A stretch of 64,000 nt of DNA, taken from Gammaproteobacteria bacterium (lineage in GTDB: Bacteria; Pseudomonadota; Gammaproteobacteria; Nevskiales; Nevskiaceae). The stretch spans positions 1,422 through 65,421 of the forward strand of contig JACPFV010000023.1 of assembly GCA_016182805.1 (NCBI GenBank), written 5' to 3'. A program made the position numbers and the translations under genes. The stretch's first letter is position 1, and each line of letters begins with the position of its first letter. The notes beneath the pieces are model-generated. The model ran no database searches and had not been told where the DNA came from. It saw only the letters and a list, made by a program, of their open reading frames with translations. This document shows, in pieces, positions 33,402 through 44,982 of the stretch.

Positions 33402-34261
33402 TTCCGTTACGCACTTCGTACGAGAGTTACCTCATGACTCCCCAAGAGATCCTCCAGCTCGCGCCCAAGCTTTCCACGGTGCCGGCCGTGGTCAGCGAGC
33501 TGCTGGAGGCGTTCAAGCGCGAGGAGACCAACGCGGAGAAGCTGGCGCGCATCCTGATGGCGGACCAGGGGCTTTCCGCCAAGACGCTGCGCCTGGCGAA
33601 CTCGGCCTACTACCGCAAGTCGCGCGAGATTTCCAGCATCCGCGATGCCGTGGTGCTGCTGGGCGCGGACACCCTGCGCACGCTGGTGGTCAGCACCGCG
33701 CTGGCCGGCAACATCCCGGCGCCGCTGGGCTTCGACCGCATGCTGTTCTGGCGCTACAGCCTGCACACCGCCGGCGCGGCACGTCACTTGGCGCGGCATG
33801 CGGCGGTGGACCCGGATCTGGCGTTCGCCGTGGGGTTGATGCATGCCGTCGGCGAGCCGCTGGTCTGGCAGGCCCTGCCCAAGGAGAGCGCCTCGCTGGA
33901 CCGGCGCGTGGCCTTCTACCACACGCGCCAGCGCGCCGCCGCGGAGCGCGAGGCGCTGGGCACCGACCATGCGCAGGTGGGGGCGCTGCTGGCCGAGCGC
34001 TGGAGCTTTCCGACGGCGATGGTCGAGGGCATCCGCCTGACGGCCGACCCGTTGGAGGTGGAGCCGTTCCCGGCGCTGGCCGGCGTGGCGCGGCTGGCGG
34101 CGGATGTCGCCGCGGCGCACGAGGCGGCCGAGGACGACGATGCCGTGGTCAAGGGCCTGGATGCGGCGCTGCTGAAGAAGCTTGGCCTGAAGGCCGACCC
34201 GATCCGCGAGATGCTGCCGGTGCCGCAGCTGGTCGAAGACCTGACCTGGCTGGTTCAGTAG
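33398..34261 (+). CDS. HDOD-domain protein (copy 2)
   Basis: ILQLAPKLSTVPAVVSELLEAFKREETNAEKLARILMADQGLSAKTLRLANSAYYRKSREISSIRDAVVLLGADTLRTLVV; same length and layout as copy 1. Confidence 0.88.
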   Translation: MIPLRTSYESYLMTPQEILQLAPKLSTVPAVVSELLEAFKREETNAEKLARILMADQGLSAKTLRLANSAYYRKSREISSIRDAVVLLGADTLRTLVVSTALAGNIPAPLGFDRMLFWRYSLHTAGAARHLARHAAVDPDLAFAVGLMHAVGEPLVWQALPKESASLDRRVAFYHTRQRAAAEREALGTDHAQVGALLAERWSFPTAMVEGIRLTADPLEVEPFPALAGVARLAADVAAAHEAAEDDDAVVKGLDAALLKKLGLKADPIREMLPVPQLVEDLTWLVQ

Positions 34262-35400
34262 CCGAGCTGCCGCGCCGCGAGGTCGTACATGATCTCGCGG
34301 CTGCCGCCGCCGATCGTCAGTACTTTCGTCTCGCGGTAGATGCGCTCGGTCTTGCTGCCGCGCACGTAGCCGGCACCGCCCAGCACCTGCATCGCCTCGC
34401 CGGCGACGCGCTCCAGCGTTTCCGTGGCCAGGTTCTTGAGCAGAGCGAGTTCCGCTACCGGCATCGCGCCCTTGCCCACGCGCCAGGCCAGCACATCGAG
34501 ATGGGACTTGACCGCGTCCAGGCGCATCTTCATCTCCGCCAGCTTGTGGCGGATCACTTGGTTGCGGATCAGCGGCTTGCCGAAGGTCTGGCGCTCGCGC
34601 GCCCAGGCCAGGGCTTCCTCGTAGCAGACCTGGCCGAAGGCCCAGGCCTGGGCGGCGAGCATGATCCGCTCGTTGTTGAAGTTGAGCATGATCGCCATGA
34701 AGCCGGCGTTCTCCGGGCCGATGCGGTTGGCGACCGGCACGCGGCAGTTGTCGAAGTACAGCGTGGCGGTGTCCGAGCACCACCAGCCCATCTTTTTCAG
34801 CGGCGTGCGCGCCAAGCCGGGCGTGTCGCCCTCGATCGCCAGCACCGAGATGCCTTCCATGCCGGGGCCGCCGGTGCGCACCGCGGTGGTGATGTAATCG
34901 GCGCGCATGCCGGAGGTGATGAACGTCTTGGAGCCGTTGACCACGTAGACCTCACCCTCGCGCCGCGCCGTGGTCTTGATCGCCGCCACGTCGGAGCCGC
35001 CGCTGGGTTCGGTCACGGCCAGCGCCGCGATCTTGTCGCCCGCCAGCACCGGCGCCACGAAGCGCTGCTTCTGCTCTTTCGTGCCGGCCTTGGCGATGGG
35101 CGGGGAGCCGATGCCGTGCGACATCAGGCCTGCGATCAGGCCGCCGGAGCCGGCGCGGGCCAGCTCCTCGGTCAGGACGATGGTGTAGAACGGGTCCGGC
35201 ACCGCGATTCCGCCACAATCCTCCGGAAAGCCGACGCCCAGGACGCCGGCTTCCGCCGCCTTCTTGTGCAGCTCGCGCGGCAGCGTTTCCGCCGCCTCCC
35301 AGGCCTCGATGTGGGGTGCGCACTCTTTTTCGACGAAGCGGCGCACCTGGAGGCGGAAGGTTTCGTGGTCTTCGGTGTAGAACGGGCTTTTGGCGCTCAT
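34255..35400 (-). CDS. Acyl-CoA dehydrogenase
   Basis: LAVTEPSGGSDVAAIKTTARREGEVYVVNGSKTFITSGMRADYITTAVRTGG ... QVLGGAGYVRGSKTERIYRETKVLTIGGGSREIM. Confidence 0.95.
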   Translation of the reverse strand: MSAKSPFYTEDHETFRLQVRRFVEKECAPHIEAWEAAETLPRELHKKAAEAGVLGVGFPEDCGGIAVPDPFYTIVLTEELARAGSGGLIAGLMSHGIGSPPIAKAGTKEQKQRFVAPVLAGDKIAALAVTEPSGGSDVAAIKTTARREGEVYVVNGSKTFITSGMRADYITTAVRTGGPGMEGISVLAIEGDTPGLARTPLKKMGWWCSDTATLYFDNCRVPVANRIGPENAGFMAIMLNFNNERIMLAAQAWAFGQVCYEEALAWARERQTFGKPLIRNQVIRHKLAEMKMRLDAVKSHLDVLAWRVGKGAMPVAELALLKNLATETLERVAGEAMQVLGGAGYVRGSKTERIYRETKVLTIGGGSREIMYDLAARQLGY

Positions 35401-35530
35401 GCGGTCGGGCCTTCATGGAAAAGGTGGTGGGGGGCAGCCGAACCTTACCCGCTGCGCTAGGATGCGAACAAGCGCGCGAATCGCGTGTCTACAGCCCGGG
35501 TCATTGCCGACCACAACGAGGATTAGAACC

Positions 35531-37210
35531 ATGGCTGAGGGAACCAGTGCCGTAAGCATCGCCGAGCAGAGCCACCCGCTGGCGCGCATTTACCATTGGG
35601 AGAAGACGCGCGCCCACCACGTCTACCTGACGCAGCCCATGGGCGGCGGCAAGCTGCGCGACTACACCTGGTTGCAGGCGGTGGGCGAGGCGCGCCGGAT
35701 GGCGGCGTACCTGCAATCGCTGGGCATCCCCAAGGGCGCCAACGTCGCGCTGCTGTCCAAGAACTGCGCGCACTGGGTCATGGCCGACTTCGCCATCTGG
35801 ATGGCCGGCTACGTCACCGTGCCGCTGTACCCCACGCTGGCCGCGGACACGGTGCGGCAGATCCTGGAGCATTCCGAGTCCAAGGCGCTGTTCGTCGGCA
35901 AGCTCGACGGGTGGGACCAGATGAAGGCCGGCGTGCCCAAGGGCCTGCCGTGCATCTCGTTCCCGCTGTCCCCGCCCAACGACTTCCCGACCTGGGACGA
36001 CATCGTCGCCCGGACCGCGCCGCTGGAAGGCACGCCGATGCGGCCGATGGACGACCTCGCCACCATCATCTACACCTCCGGCACCACCGGCATGCCCAAG
36101 GGCGTGATGCACGCCTTCAAGTCCTTCGCCGGCGCGCCGGAGGCGATCCGCCAGGGCTTCGGCCTGCGCGAGGACGACCGCATGCTGTCGTACCTGCCGC
36201 TGGCCCACGTCGCCGAGCGCTGGTGCGTGGAGGCCTGCTCGATCAACGCCGGCTTCCGCATCTTCTTCGCCGACTCGCTGGAAAGCTTCGCCGCCGACCT
36301 GCGGCGCGCGCGCCCGACCTTCTTCATCTCGGTGCCGCGCTTGTGGACCAAGTTCCAGCAGGGCGTGTTCGCCAAGTTCCCCAAGCGAAAGCTGGATCTG
36401 CTGTTCAAGATCCCGGTGGTCGACCGGATCGTCAAGAAGAAGATCCTCGAAGGCCTCGGCCTGGACCAGGTGCGCTTCGCCGGCGGCGGCGCCGCGCCGA
36501 TGCCGCCGGCGCTCATCAGCTGGTTTCGCGAGCTGGGCGTGGAGCTGCTGGAAGGCTACGGCATGACCGAGAACTTCGGCTGCTCGCACGGCTCCTTCCC
36601 CGGCCGCAGTCGCGTGGGCTACGTCGGCGGCAACTGGCCGGGCAGCGAGTCGAAGCTGTCCGGGACCGGCGAAGTGCTGACGCGCTCGCCCTGGACCATG
36701 CTCGGTTACTTCAAGGACCCGGAGAAGACGCGCGAGGCCTTCACCGCCGACGGCTGGCTCAAGACTGGCGACCTGGGCGAGTTCGACGAGCAGGGCCGCC
36801 TGCGCATCACGGGCCGCGCCAAGGAGCTGTTCAAGACCTCCAAGGGCAAGTACGTCGCCCCGGCGCCGATCGAGAACAAGCTGTCCACGCATCCCAGGAT
36901 CGAGGCCGTATGCGTTGCCGGTGCCGACCAGGGCCAGCCCTGCGCGCTGGTGATGCTGGCGGCCGACGCGGCGCGCGAGCCGCGCGAGGCGCTGACGCAC
37001 TCGCTGGCCAAGCATCTGGAGCAGATCAACGCCACGCTCGACCCGCACGAGCAGATGGATTTCCTGCTGGTGGTGAAGGACGCCTGGAACGTCGAGAACG
37101 GCTTTCTGACGCCCAGCATGAAGATCAAGCGCAACGCGATCGAAAGCGCCTACGGCAAGTATCTCGACGGCTGGTACGCGAAGCGGCAGCCGGTGATCTG
37201 GCAGAGTTGA
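35531..37210 (+). CDS. AMP-dependent long-chain acyl-CoA ligase/synthetase
   Basis: IIYTSGTTGMPKGVMHAFKS; GYGMTENFGCSHG; GWLKTGDLGEFDEQGRLRITGRAKELFKTSKGKYVAPAPIENKL. Confidence 0.95.
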   Translation: MAEGTSAVSIAEQSHPLARIYHWEKTRAHHVYLTQPMGGGKLRDYTWLQAVGEARRMAAYLQSLGIPKGANVALLSKNCAHWVMADFAIWMAGYVTVPLYPTLAADTVRQILEHSESKALFVGKLDGWDQMKAGVPKGLPCISFPLSPPNDFPTWDDIVARTAPLEGTPMRPMDDLATIIYTSGTTGMPKGVMHAFKSFAGAPEAIRQGFGLREDDRMLSYLPLAHVAERWCVEACSINAGFRIFFADSLESFAADLRRARPTFFISVPRLWTKFQQGVFAKFPKRKLDLLFKIPVVDRIVKKKILEGLGLDQVRFAGGGAAPMPPALISWFRELGVELLEGYGMTENFGCSHGSFPGRSRVGYVGGNWPGSESKLSGTGEVLTRSPWTMLGYFKDPEKTREAFTADGWLKTGDLGEFDEQGRLRITGRAKELFKTSKGKYVAPAPIENKLSTHPRIEAVCVAGADQGQPCALVMLAADAAREPREALTHSLAKHLEQINATLDPHEQMDFLLVVKDAWNVENGFLTPSMKIKRNAIESAYGKYLDGWYAKRQPVIWQS

Positions 37211-37222
37211 GCCGTCGGGAAA

Positions 37223-38101
<879 letters not shown>

Positions 38102-38294
38102 GCGCGATGCTCGGAACTTGCGAAAGGCGTGGATTTTCGCACGCCGGCCCGGACGCCAACAAATATTGGCGCGGCGCATCCCTGCTCCGCGTCCGGACGG
38201 ACTCGCTGCGCTCGCCCAAATTCGTTCCCGACGCATTTGCCGTTGACCGTCGCGGAACGCGCCCCGGATAATGCCGGCCCGCAGCATTCCGGAT

Positions 38295-38332
38295 CGGGGC
38301 GTAGCGCAGCCGGGTGGCGCACCTGCCTTGGG
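38295..38332 (+). pseudogene. 5' half of tRNA-Pro (truncated copy)
   Basis: cggggcgtagcgcagccgggtggcgcacctgccttggg: 36/38 identical to the first 38 nt of the intact tRNA at 38490; 3' half missing. Confidence 0.75.
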
Positions 38333-38385
38333 GTGCGGAATCGCGCTTAGGCGATGACTCGATGTCATCGCCTGCGAATCCGCAC
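38333..38385 (+). other. Long imperfect hairpin directly joined to the tRNA-Pro half
   Basis: GTGCGGA-a-TCGC gctt AGGCGATGAC tcgat GTCATCGCCT GCGA-a-TCCGCAC; stems of 7, 4 and 10 bp. Confidence 0.7.
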
Positions 38386-38489
38386 GCCGCTGACAGGAAG
38401 TGCGCGGCGGGGTCACTTGGCGAGGCAGGAGGCCGAGCCTAGTGACAGACTGCGACCGGGGCAGTCGGTTGGAAGTGCGATTTTCGTGT

Positions 38490-38568
<79 letters not shown>

Positions 38569-38605
38569 CCGCCGTAAAAAAGCGGTCGGCATACATGGGG
38601 ACTCC

Positions 38606-41194
38606 ATGCGTCAACCATTCGGGGGTTCCGCGCCAATCAGGGACGTTTGCGCGAAAAGGCAGCGGCCTCGATGCCGGAGCCGGGGATGGGTTGTGCTGGT
38701 CGCCGTGGTGTCTCTGACTGGCTGCGCCGATCCCAACGGCGGAAGCGCCGATGCTCAGCCGCATGCGGCCGATGGCGCCGCGCTGCGTGCCGAGACCACC
38801 GCCAGCCCCTGGAGCCTGCGCTTCGTCGACGCGCAGGGCGCGGTCGTGTTGACCGAGCATCCGGGCACGGGCGCCGGCCCGTCCGGGCGGCTGGGCTTCC
38901 AGACCCTGGGCAGCGCCTGGTGGCATGCAACCGGGGCGGTCTCGGAGTCGCGGGATGGCGGCATCTATGACGCGACGCTGGCGACCACCGACCCGGCCGG
39001 CCGGCGCATCGCGGTGCGCATCGCGCCGGACGCCGAAGGCGTGGTGCGCCTGAGCGCGCGGGTAGAGGGCGCTTCGACCGCCGACGTGACCGCGCTGGGC
39101 ATCGGCTTCGCCGCGCGCGAGGGCGAGCGCGAGCGCTACCTGGGCTTCGGCGAACGCTCGAACGCGGTGGCGCAGAACGGCAACACGGTCGAGAACTTCG
39201 TCGGCGAGGGACCGTGGCCGCTGGAGCAGCGGCCGTTCGTGTACGGCTTCACGCCCGCCTGCTGCTACCGCCCGCGCGACGACGCGGCGAGCTTCCCGGT
39301 GCCCTGGCTGCTGTCCAGCGCCGGTTACGGCGTGCTGGTGGATAGCCCGGAAACCAGCAACTTCCGCCTCGGCTCCGATGCCGCGGACGCCTGGAGCGTC
39401 GAGGTGTCGGGGGACACCGAGCTGGCGCTGCGCGTGTTCGCCGGGCCGACCCCGGCCGATGCGCTGCGGCGCTTCACGGCCGCCACCGGGCGCCAGCCCG
39501 CGCCGACGGCGCCGTGGTTCCTCGGCGTCTGGATCATGCCCAACAACTTCGACGTCGAGGACCTGCCCGCCGAGCGGGCACGCGTGCGGCTGCTGCGCGA
39601 CGCCGACGTGCCGGTGTCGGCGGCCGAGACCACCATGCAGTACCTGCCCTGCGGCGAGGTGCACGGCCTGCGCGAGGCGAGCCAGGCGCGCGTCGAGAGC
39701 TTCCATGCCGAGGGTCTGGCGATCCTGGCGTACCTGCATTCGCAGATCTGCACCGAGTACGCGGAGGTCTACGATCGCTTCGAGCGGAACGGCTGGTTCA
39801 TCCGGAACGCGCTCGGCCAGCCGTACGTGTATCGCCAGTTCGCCGACCGCCATCCCGCGGGCGTGATCGTGAGCGCGGTGGATTTCAGCGCGCCCGGCGC
39901 GGCCGCGGCCTTCGGCGAGCTGATCGGCGAGGCGGTGCGCGACGGTTACGACGGCTGGATGGAGGACTACGGCGAATACGCGCCGCCCGACGGCGTCTAT
40001 GCCAACGGCGAGCCGGGTGCGCGCATGCACAACCTGTATCCGACCGGTTACCACTGCGGCGCGATCGAGTACTCGCGCGGCATCGACCAGCCGGTCGCCG
40101 GCTTCGTGCGCTCGGGCTGGACCGGCACCGCGGCCTGCGCGCGGCTGGTGTGGTCGGGCGATCCGTCGGCGCGCTGGGACTTCGACGGCCTGGAGTCGGC
40201 GCTGTACAACGGCCTGACCATGGGGCTGTCGGGCGTGGGGCTGTGGGCCTCGGAGCTGGGCGGCCTGTTCGAGAACGGCCTGGACCGGCTGACGCCGGAG
40301 CTGCTGATCCGCTGGACGCAGTTCGGCGCGGTTTCGCCCTGGATCAAGGCGCGCAAGCAGTCGATCAACCTGCCGCCGGACCCGACGCTGAGCCGCCCGC
40401 AGATCTGGGATCCGGACGTCCTGCCGATCTTCCGCCGCTACGCGAAGCTGCACACGCAGCTCTATCCGTACCTCGACGCGGCGGTCGCCGAGTACCGCGC
40501 CAGCGGCCTGCCGCTGATGCGCCACCTGGCGCTGGTATACCCGCAGGACGCCAGCGCCGTCGCCAAGGACGACCAATTCCTGTTCGGTCCCGACCTGCTG
40601 GCGGCGCCGGTCATCCGGCCCGGCCAGACCACGCGGGCGCTGTACCTGCCGCAGGGGACGTGGGTGGACTGGTGGCGCACGCTGCGCTACGACGAGGCCA
40701 GCGGCGGCTTCACGCTCGGCGCCGCGAGCCTGCGCGCGGGCGGCGGCGACGTCGAGCTGCCGGCGCCGCTGGAGGAACTGCCGCTGCTGGTGCGTGCCGG
40801 CGCGGTGTTGCCCCTGCTGCCGCCGGAGGTGGACACGCTGGCCGACTACGGCGCCGGCGTGGACCTCGTGCGCCTGGCCGACCGTCGCGACCGCCTCAAT
40901 TTGCTGGCGTTTCCGCGCGGCGGCTCCGTTTCGCGCTTCTACCGGGACGGCGCGCTGGTCTCGACCGAGGCGCCGGGCCGCTGGACCCTTGCGATCCGCT
41001 CGTCGGTCGAGCGCCGCTACGACCTCCAGGCCTCGCTCGCCACGCTCAATGCGCCGTTCCACGTCTGCCGGGTGCGGCGCGACGGCCGGCCGCTGCCGGC
41101 GGGCGAGTGGAGCTACGACCCGGCCACGCGGGTCCTGAACGCGCGGTTTGCGCTCGCCAGCGGGACGCTGGAGTTCCTGGGCTGCCCGCCGTAG
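38606..41194 (+). CDS. Glycoside hydrolase family 31 protein (putative lipoprotein)
   Basis: Signal/lipobox VSLTGC; GH31 motifs [17 protein letters not shown] and [20 protein letters not shown]. Confidence 0.88.
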   Translation: MRQPFGGSAPIRDVCAKRQRPRCRSRGWVVLVAVVSLTGCADPNGGSADAQPHAADGAALRAETTASPWSLRFVDAQGAVVLTEHPGTGAGPSGRLGFQTLGSAWWHATGAVSESRDGGIYDATLATTDPAGRRIAVRIAPDAEGVVRLSARVEGASTADVTALGIGFAAREGERERYLGFGERSNAVAQNGNTVENFVGEGPWPLEQRPFVYGFTPACCYRPRDDAASFPVPWLLSSAGYGVLVDSPETSNFRLGSDAADAWSVEVSGDTELALRVFAGPTPADALRRFTAATGRQPAPTAPWFLGVWIMPNNFDVEDLPAERARVRLLRDADVPVSAAETTMQYLPCGEVHGLREASQARVESFHAEGLAILAYLHSQICTEYAEVYDRFERNGWFIRNALGQPYVYRQFADRHPAGVIVSAVDFSAPGAAAAFGELIGEAVRDGYDGWMEDYGEYAPPDGVYANGEPGARMHNLYPTGYHCGAIEYSRGIDQPVAGFVRSGWTGTAACARLVWSGDPSARWDFDGLESALYNGLTMGLSGVGLWASELGGLFENGLDRLTPELLIRWTQFGAVSPWIKARKQSINLPPDPTLSRPQIWDPDVLPIFRRYAKLHTQLYPYLDAAVAEYRASGLPLMRHLALVYPQDASAVAKDDQFLFGPDLLAAPVIRPGQTTRALYLPQGTWVDWWRTLRYDEASGGFTLGAASLRAGGGDVELPAPLEELPLLVRAGAVLPLLPPEVDTLADYGAGVDLVRLADRRDRLNLLAFPRGGSVSRFYRDGALVSTEAPGRWTLAIRSSVERRYDLQASLATLNAPFHVCRVRRDGRPLPAGEWSYDPATRVLNARFALASGTLEFLGCPP

Positions 41195-41246
41195 GGCGAC
41201 AGGGCGGCCGGCGGGCGTGCCGCCAGCGGTAGCCCTCGGCGCGGCT

Positions 41247-42875
41247 CTAGGCCGCCGCCGTCGCGCCGTCGTTCAGCACCCGGTCCGCGCCGATTTCGGC
41301 GATCAGAACGGTCGGCGCGTGGATGTTGCTGCCGGTGATGGTCGGCATCACCGACGAGTCGATCACGCGCAGGCGGTCGACGCCGTGGACCCGCAACCGG
41401 CCGTCGACCACCGCCAGCGCGTCGCTGCCCATCTTGCACGAGCTGGCGGTGTGGTAGACGGTCTCGACCCGGTCGCGGACGAAGGCGCGGATTTCGTCGT
41501 CGGTCCGCACCGCGGGGCCGGGCATCTCCTCGCCGCCGTCGAACGGGCGCAGGGCGGGCTGGGCGAGGATGTCGCGGGCCAGCTTGACGCCCTTGACCAG
41601 CGCCTCCAGCTCCTTGTCCCTGGCGAAGTAGTTGGCTTCGATCCGCGGCGGATCGAACGGGTCGGCGCTGCGCAGCAGCACGCGGCCGCGGCTTTCGGGC
41701 CGCAGGTGGCAGAGGTGCAGCACGTAGCCGGCGCGGGCGGGCATCAGCAGGTCGCGGCCGTGGGGTTCCATGCGCGTCGCCGCGAACTGGAGTTGCAGGT
41801 CGGGGATCGGCTCCGCCGGGTCGGATTTGACGAAGCCGCCGCAGTCCGTGACCGTGTAGACGAAGGGCTGCCCGCGGCCGAGCGCACGCCGCAGGAAGCC
41901 CAGCATGGCGCGCCCCGGCGTGGTCGAGAAGGAGCTGCGGCTGCGGTCGCGGTGGCGGATCAGGATGTCCGGATGGTCCTGCAGGTTCTCGCCCACGCCG
42001 GGCAGGTCGTGGACCACGTCGATGCCCAGCGCGCGCAGCTCGGCCGCCGGGCCGACGCCGGACAGCTTGAGCAACTGCGGCGAGTTGATGACGCCGCCGC
42101 TCAGGATCACCTCCTTGCGTGCGTACACGCGCACCGGCTTGCGCCGTGCGGCGAGGTCGTGAAACGCCACGCCGACCGCGCGCCGCCCGTCGAACAGGAT
42201 GCGCGCGGCGTGGGCGCGGGTGCGCACCGTCAGGTTGGGGCGGGGCAGCGCCGGGTCGAGGAAGGCGTAGGCGGCGTTGCAGCGCCGGCCCTCCGGCGTC
42301 TGTGTGACCTGGAAGAAGCCGCAGCCTTCCTGGCTGGCGCCATTGAAGTCGTCGTTGCGGGCGAAGCCGGCTTCCGCGCAGGCGCGCACGAAGGCCTCGC
42401 TGGGCGGGAACCGGAACGTGGTGTCGACCACGTCCATCTCGCCATCGGCGCCGTGCCAGGCGTCGGCGCCGCGCTGCTGGCGTTCGGAGCGCAGGAACCA
42501 CGGCAGCACCGAGGTGTGGTCCCAGCCCGCGTTGCCCAGCTCGGCCCAGCGGTCGTAGTCGCAGGGATGGCCGCGGGTGTAGATCATCGCGTTGATCGAG
42601 CTGGAGCCGCCCAGCGCCTTGCCGCGCGGCCAGTAGAAGTCGCGGTTGCCGTTGGCCGGCTCGACTTCCGTCCGGTAGCGCCAGTTGTAGCGCCGGCTGT
42701 ACATCAGGTACAGCATGTTCAGCGGGTTGCAGCTGCGGACGAAGTAGCTGCGGTCGCTGGGGCCGGCCTCCAGCAGGCACACCGAGTTGGCGGGGTTTTC
42801 GGACAGGCGGTTGGCGAGCACGCAGCCCGCCGAGCCGCCGCCGACCACGATGTAGTCGAACTGCGCGTCGTGCAT
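41247..42875 (-). CDS. GMC-family oxidoreductase (choline dehydrogenase-like)
   Basis: [63 protein letters not shown]-terminal [24 protein letters not shown]. Confidence 0.94.
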   Translation of the reverse strand: MHDAQFDYIVVGGGSAGCVLANRLSENPANSVCLLEAGPSDRSYFVRSCNPLNMLYLMYSRRYNWRYRTEVEPANGNRDFYWPRGKALGGSSSINAMIYTRGHPCDYDRWAELGNAGWDHTSVLPWFLRSERQQRGADAWHGADGEMDVVDTTFRFPPSEAFVRACAEAGFARNDDFNGASQEGCGFFQVTQTPEGRRCNAAYAFLDPALPRPNLTVRTRAHAARILFDGRRAVGVAFHDLAARRKPVRVYARKEVILSGGVINSPQLLKLSGVGPAAELRALGIDVVHDLPGVGENLQDHPDILIRHRDRSRSSFSTTPGRAMLGFLRRALGRGQPFVYTVTDCGGFVKSDPAEPIPDLQLQFAATRMEPHGRDLLMPARAGYVLHLCHLRPESRGRVLLRSADPFDPPRIEANYFARDKELEALVKGVKLARDILAQPALRPFDGGEEMPGPAVRTDDEIRAFVRDRVETVYHTASSCKMGSDALAVVDGRLRVHGVDRLRVIDSSVMPTITGSNIHAPTVLIAEIGADRVLNDGATAAA

Positions 42876-42895
42876 GAAAGGTCCAGGAGGGCGAT

Positions 42896-43366
42896 TTACC
42901 ATCGAAACTTGTCCCACAGCTCCGGATGTGCCCAGTGCCGCGGGTTGAGCCAGTCGGGACGGTCCTTGTAGTCGTACAGGTCGAAGCGGAACAGGTCCAG
43001 CCCCGGTGTGTGCGCCACGCGGCGGAAGCCCAGCGCCGCGCATTCCGCCGCTTGCACCGGCGAGCGTTCGTCCAGGATGGCGAGGGTGCGGCCGGCGTGA
43101 CGGTCGCGCAGGGCGGCAAGCAGGGCGCGCCATTCGGCGGCGGTGCGGTCGGCGGTGACATGCGCGACGGCGGCGTCGAAATGGTCCGCCGGCGTCAGGC
43201 CGGACCGGCCCAGGTGACGCGGGTGCAGCGGCGCCAGCGCGGCGCACAGGCGGTCGCGCAGCGGGCCGGCCGGCATCGCCAGCAGCAGCGAGCCGGGCAC
43301 CGGCTGCAACTGCGCGAGCAGGCTGGCCAGGAAGGGATCGTCCATCGGCGCGCAGGATAGGCGCAA
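42896..43366 (-). CDS. Conserved hypothetical protein (ends DRPDWLNPRHWAHPELWDKFRW)
   Basis: Intact 156-aa ORF in the GMC-OmpA gap; no confident domain by eye. Confidence 0.65.
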   Translation of the reverse strand: MRLSCAPMDDPFLASLLAQLQPVPGSLLLAMPAGPLRDRLCAALAPLHPRHLGRSGLTPADHFDAAVAHVTADRTAAEWRALLAALRDRHAGRTLAILDERSPVQAAECAALGFRRVAHTPGLDLFRFDLYDYKDRPDWLNPRHWAHPELWDKFRW

Positions 43367-43368
43367 AG

Positions 43369-43400
43369 AAAAAGCCCCGCCAGCGTGCGCTGGCGGGGCT
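43369..43400 (-). terminator. Intrinsic terminator of the OmpA-family gene
   Basis: On the minus strand AGCCCCGCCAGC-gcac-GCTGGCGGGGCT followed by TTTT; 12-bp perfect stem. Confidence 0.88.
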
Positions 43401-43420
43401 CGATCCGAACGCGACGGCGC

Positions 43421-44779
43421 TTACTCGCCGATCACGCGCATCTCGACGCGGCGGTTCAGCTCGCGGCCGTCCTCGGTCTCGTTGCTGGCGATCGGCTGCG
43501 ACTCACCATAGCCCTTGAAGGTGAGGCGCTTGTTGTCCACGCCGCGCGAGGCCAGGTAGTCGTAGACGGCGATGGCGCGCTTCTCCGACAGCTTCTGGTT
43601 GTAGACGTCGCTGCCGAGCGAGTCGGTATGGCCGCCGATCTCGACGATGATCGCCGGCGCCGCCATCAGCGCGTCGGCGAGCTGGTCGAGGATGACCTTG
43701 GCGTTGGCGGTCAGCTTGTTGCTGTTGAACTCGAAGTTCACGCCGCGCAGCACGATGGCGTCGCCGCTGGCGCAGCCTTCGAGCGTGACCGGCTCGCCGG
43801 GCGCCGGCTCGCGGCAGGCCGGTTCCTCGGCCGCCGGGGCGGGGACGGGTGCCGGCTCAGGCTCGGGCGCGGCTTCGAGCGGGCAGCCTTCCTCGTTCAC
43901 CTGGGTGCCGGCGGCGGTGGCCGGGCACTTGTCGAGGCGGTCGACGACGCCGTCGGCGTCCTCGTCCAGCTCGCAGCCCTTCTCGTCGACAATGGCGCCG
44001 GCCGGCGTGGCCGGGCACTGGTCGAGGTCGTCCGGAACCGCATCGGTGTCGACGTCCGCCGGAGCGGCGGGGACGACGGCCGGCGGTTCCGGCGCCGGCT
44101 CGGCCGGGGGCGGCGGCAGGTTGCCCAGCGGGATCTGCAAGCCGATGTTGAACACGCCGTCGTAGAACTCCTTGTCGCCGCCCGGCGTGCCGATGCCGGT
44201 GCGCCAGTGCGCGTCCATGCGGTAGCGCGCTTCGGCGCGCAACTGCGTGCCCTCGGCCAGGCCGATGCCGGTCAGGTCCACCGGCCACAGGTAGCCGACG
44301 CCGGCGTCGAAAACGGTGGCCTTGTAGTCCACCGGCGTGACGGTGGCGCCGCGCGCGGTGGGCAGGTCCTCGCCGAAGCCCTGGTGCAGGGCGAGCAGGG
44401 CGTACAGGTTCGGGTACTCCGGCTTCGGGAAAACCATCGCCGCGATGCCGAAGCCGTTGAGCTTGGTGGAGCCGTCCGCGCCTTCAACGTCGGCGTCCAT
44501 GCTGCTGAAGTAGCCGGTCAGCTCGAGGTTCAGGCCGGAGGCGAAACGGCGGCCGACCGCGATGGAGGCGCCCAGGCCGTCCTTGGTGCCGCGGTCGCTG
44601 TCGGCCAGCGTGTAGGAGAACAGAGGGGCGAAATACAGGCGCTTGTCCTGGCCGCCGGACGTCGCCGCGGCCGAACCGCCATCGTCGTACGAGCCCTCGT
44701 CGTCCTGTGCGGACGCAGGAATGGACGCGAGCATCGCCGCCGCCGCGAGCGCGCAAAAAAAGCCCGACCGATAAGCCAT
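43421..44779 (-). CDS. OmpA-family outer membrane protein with N-terminal beta-barrel and acidic (TSP3-like) repeats
   Basis: DVDTDAVPDDLDQCPATPAG / DEDADGVVDRLDKCPATAAGTQVNEEGCP repeats; C-terminal IVEIGGHTDSLGSDVYNQKLSEKRAIAVYDYLASRGVDNKRLTFKGYGESQPIASNETEDGRELNRRVEMRV. Confidence 0.95.
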   Translation of the reverse strand: MAYRSGFFCALAAAAMLASIPASAQDDEGSYDDGGSAAATSGGQDKRLYFAPLFSYTLADSDRGTKDGLGASIAVGRRFASGLNLELTGYFSSMDADVEGADGSTKLNGFGIAAMVFPKPEYPNLYALLALHQGFGEDLPTARGATVTPVDYKATVFDAGVGYLWPVDLTGIGLAEGTQLRAEARYRMDAHWRTGIGTPGGDKEFYDGVFNIGLQIPLGNLPPPPAEPAPEPPAVVPAAPADVDTDAVPDDLDQCPATPAGAIVDEKGCELDEDADGVVDRLDKCPATAAGTQVNEEGCPLEAAPEPEPAPVPAPAAEEPACREPAPGEPVTLEGCASGDAIVLRGVNFEFNSNKLTANAKVILDQLADALMAAPAIIVEIGGHTDSLGSDVYNQKLSEKRAIAVYDYLASRGVDNKRLTFKGYGESQPIASNETEDGRELNRRVEMRVIGE

Positions 44780-44982
44780 GTGATCTCCCCTGAAACGCTT
44801 TCCGGGACTCCCGGAACGCCCTGATTGTTCGGATCAAAACAATATAGCAGCCGCCGCCGCCCGGCGCCTGCCGGAAAAACTGTAGCAGACTCCAAACCCT
44901 GTTACATCAATCGATCGTCCGTGGCGCGATGACCGTCGCATGCCGATCCGCTAGACTGCGCCCCCTTCGGAAGTGCGAGCCC

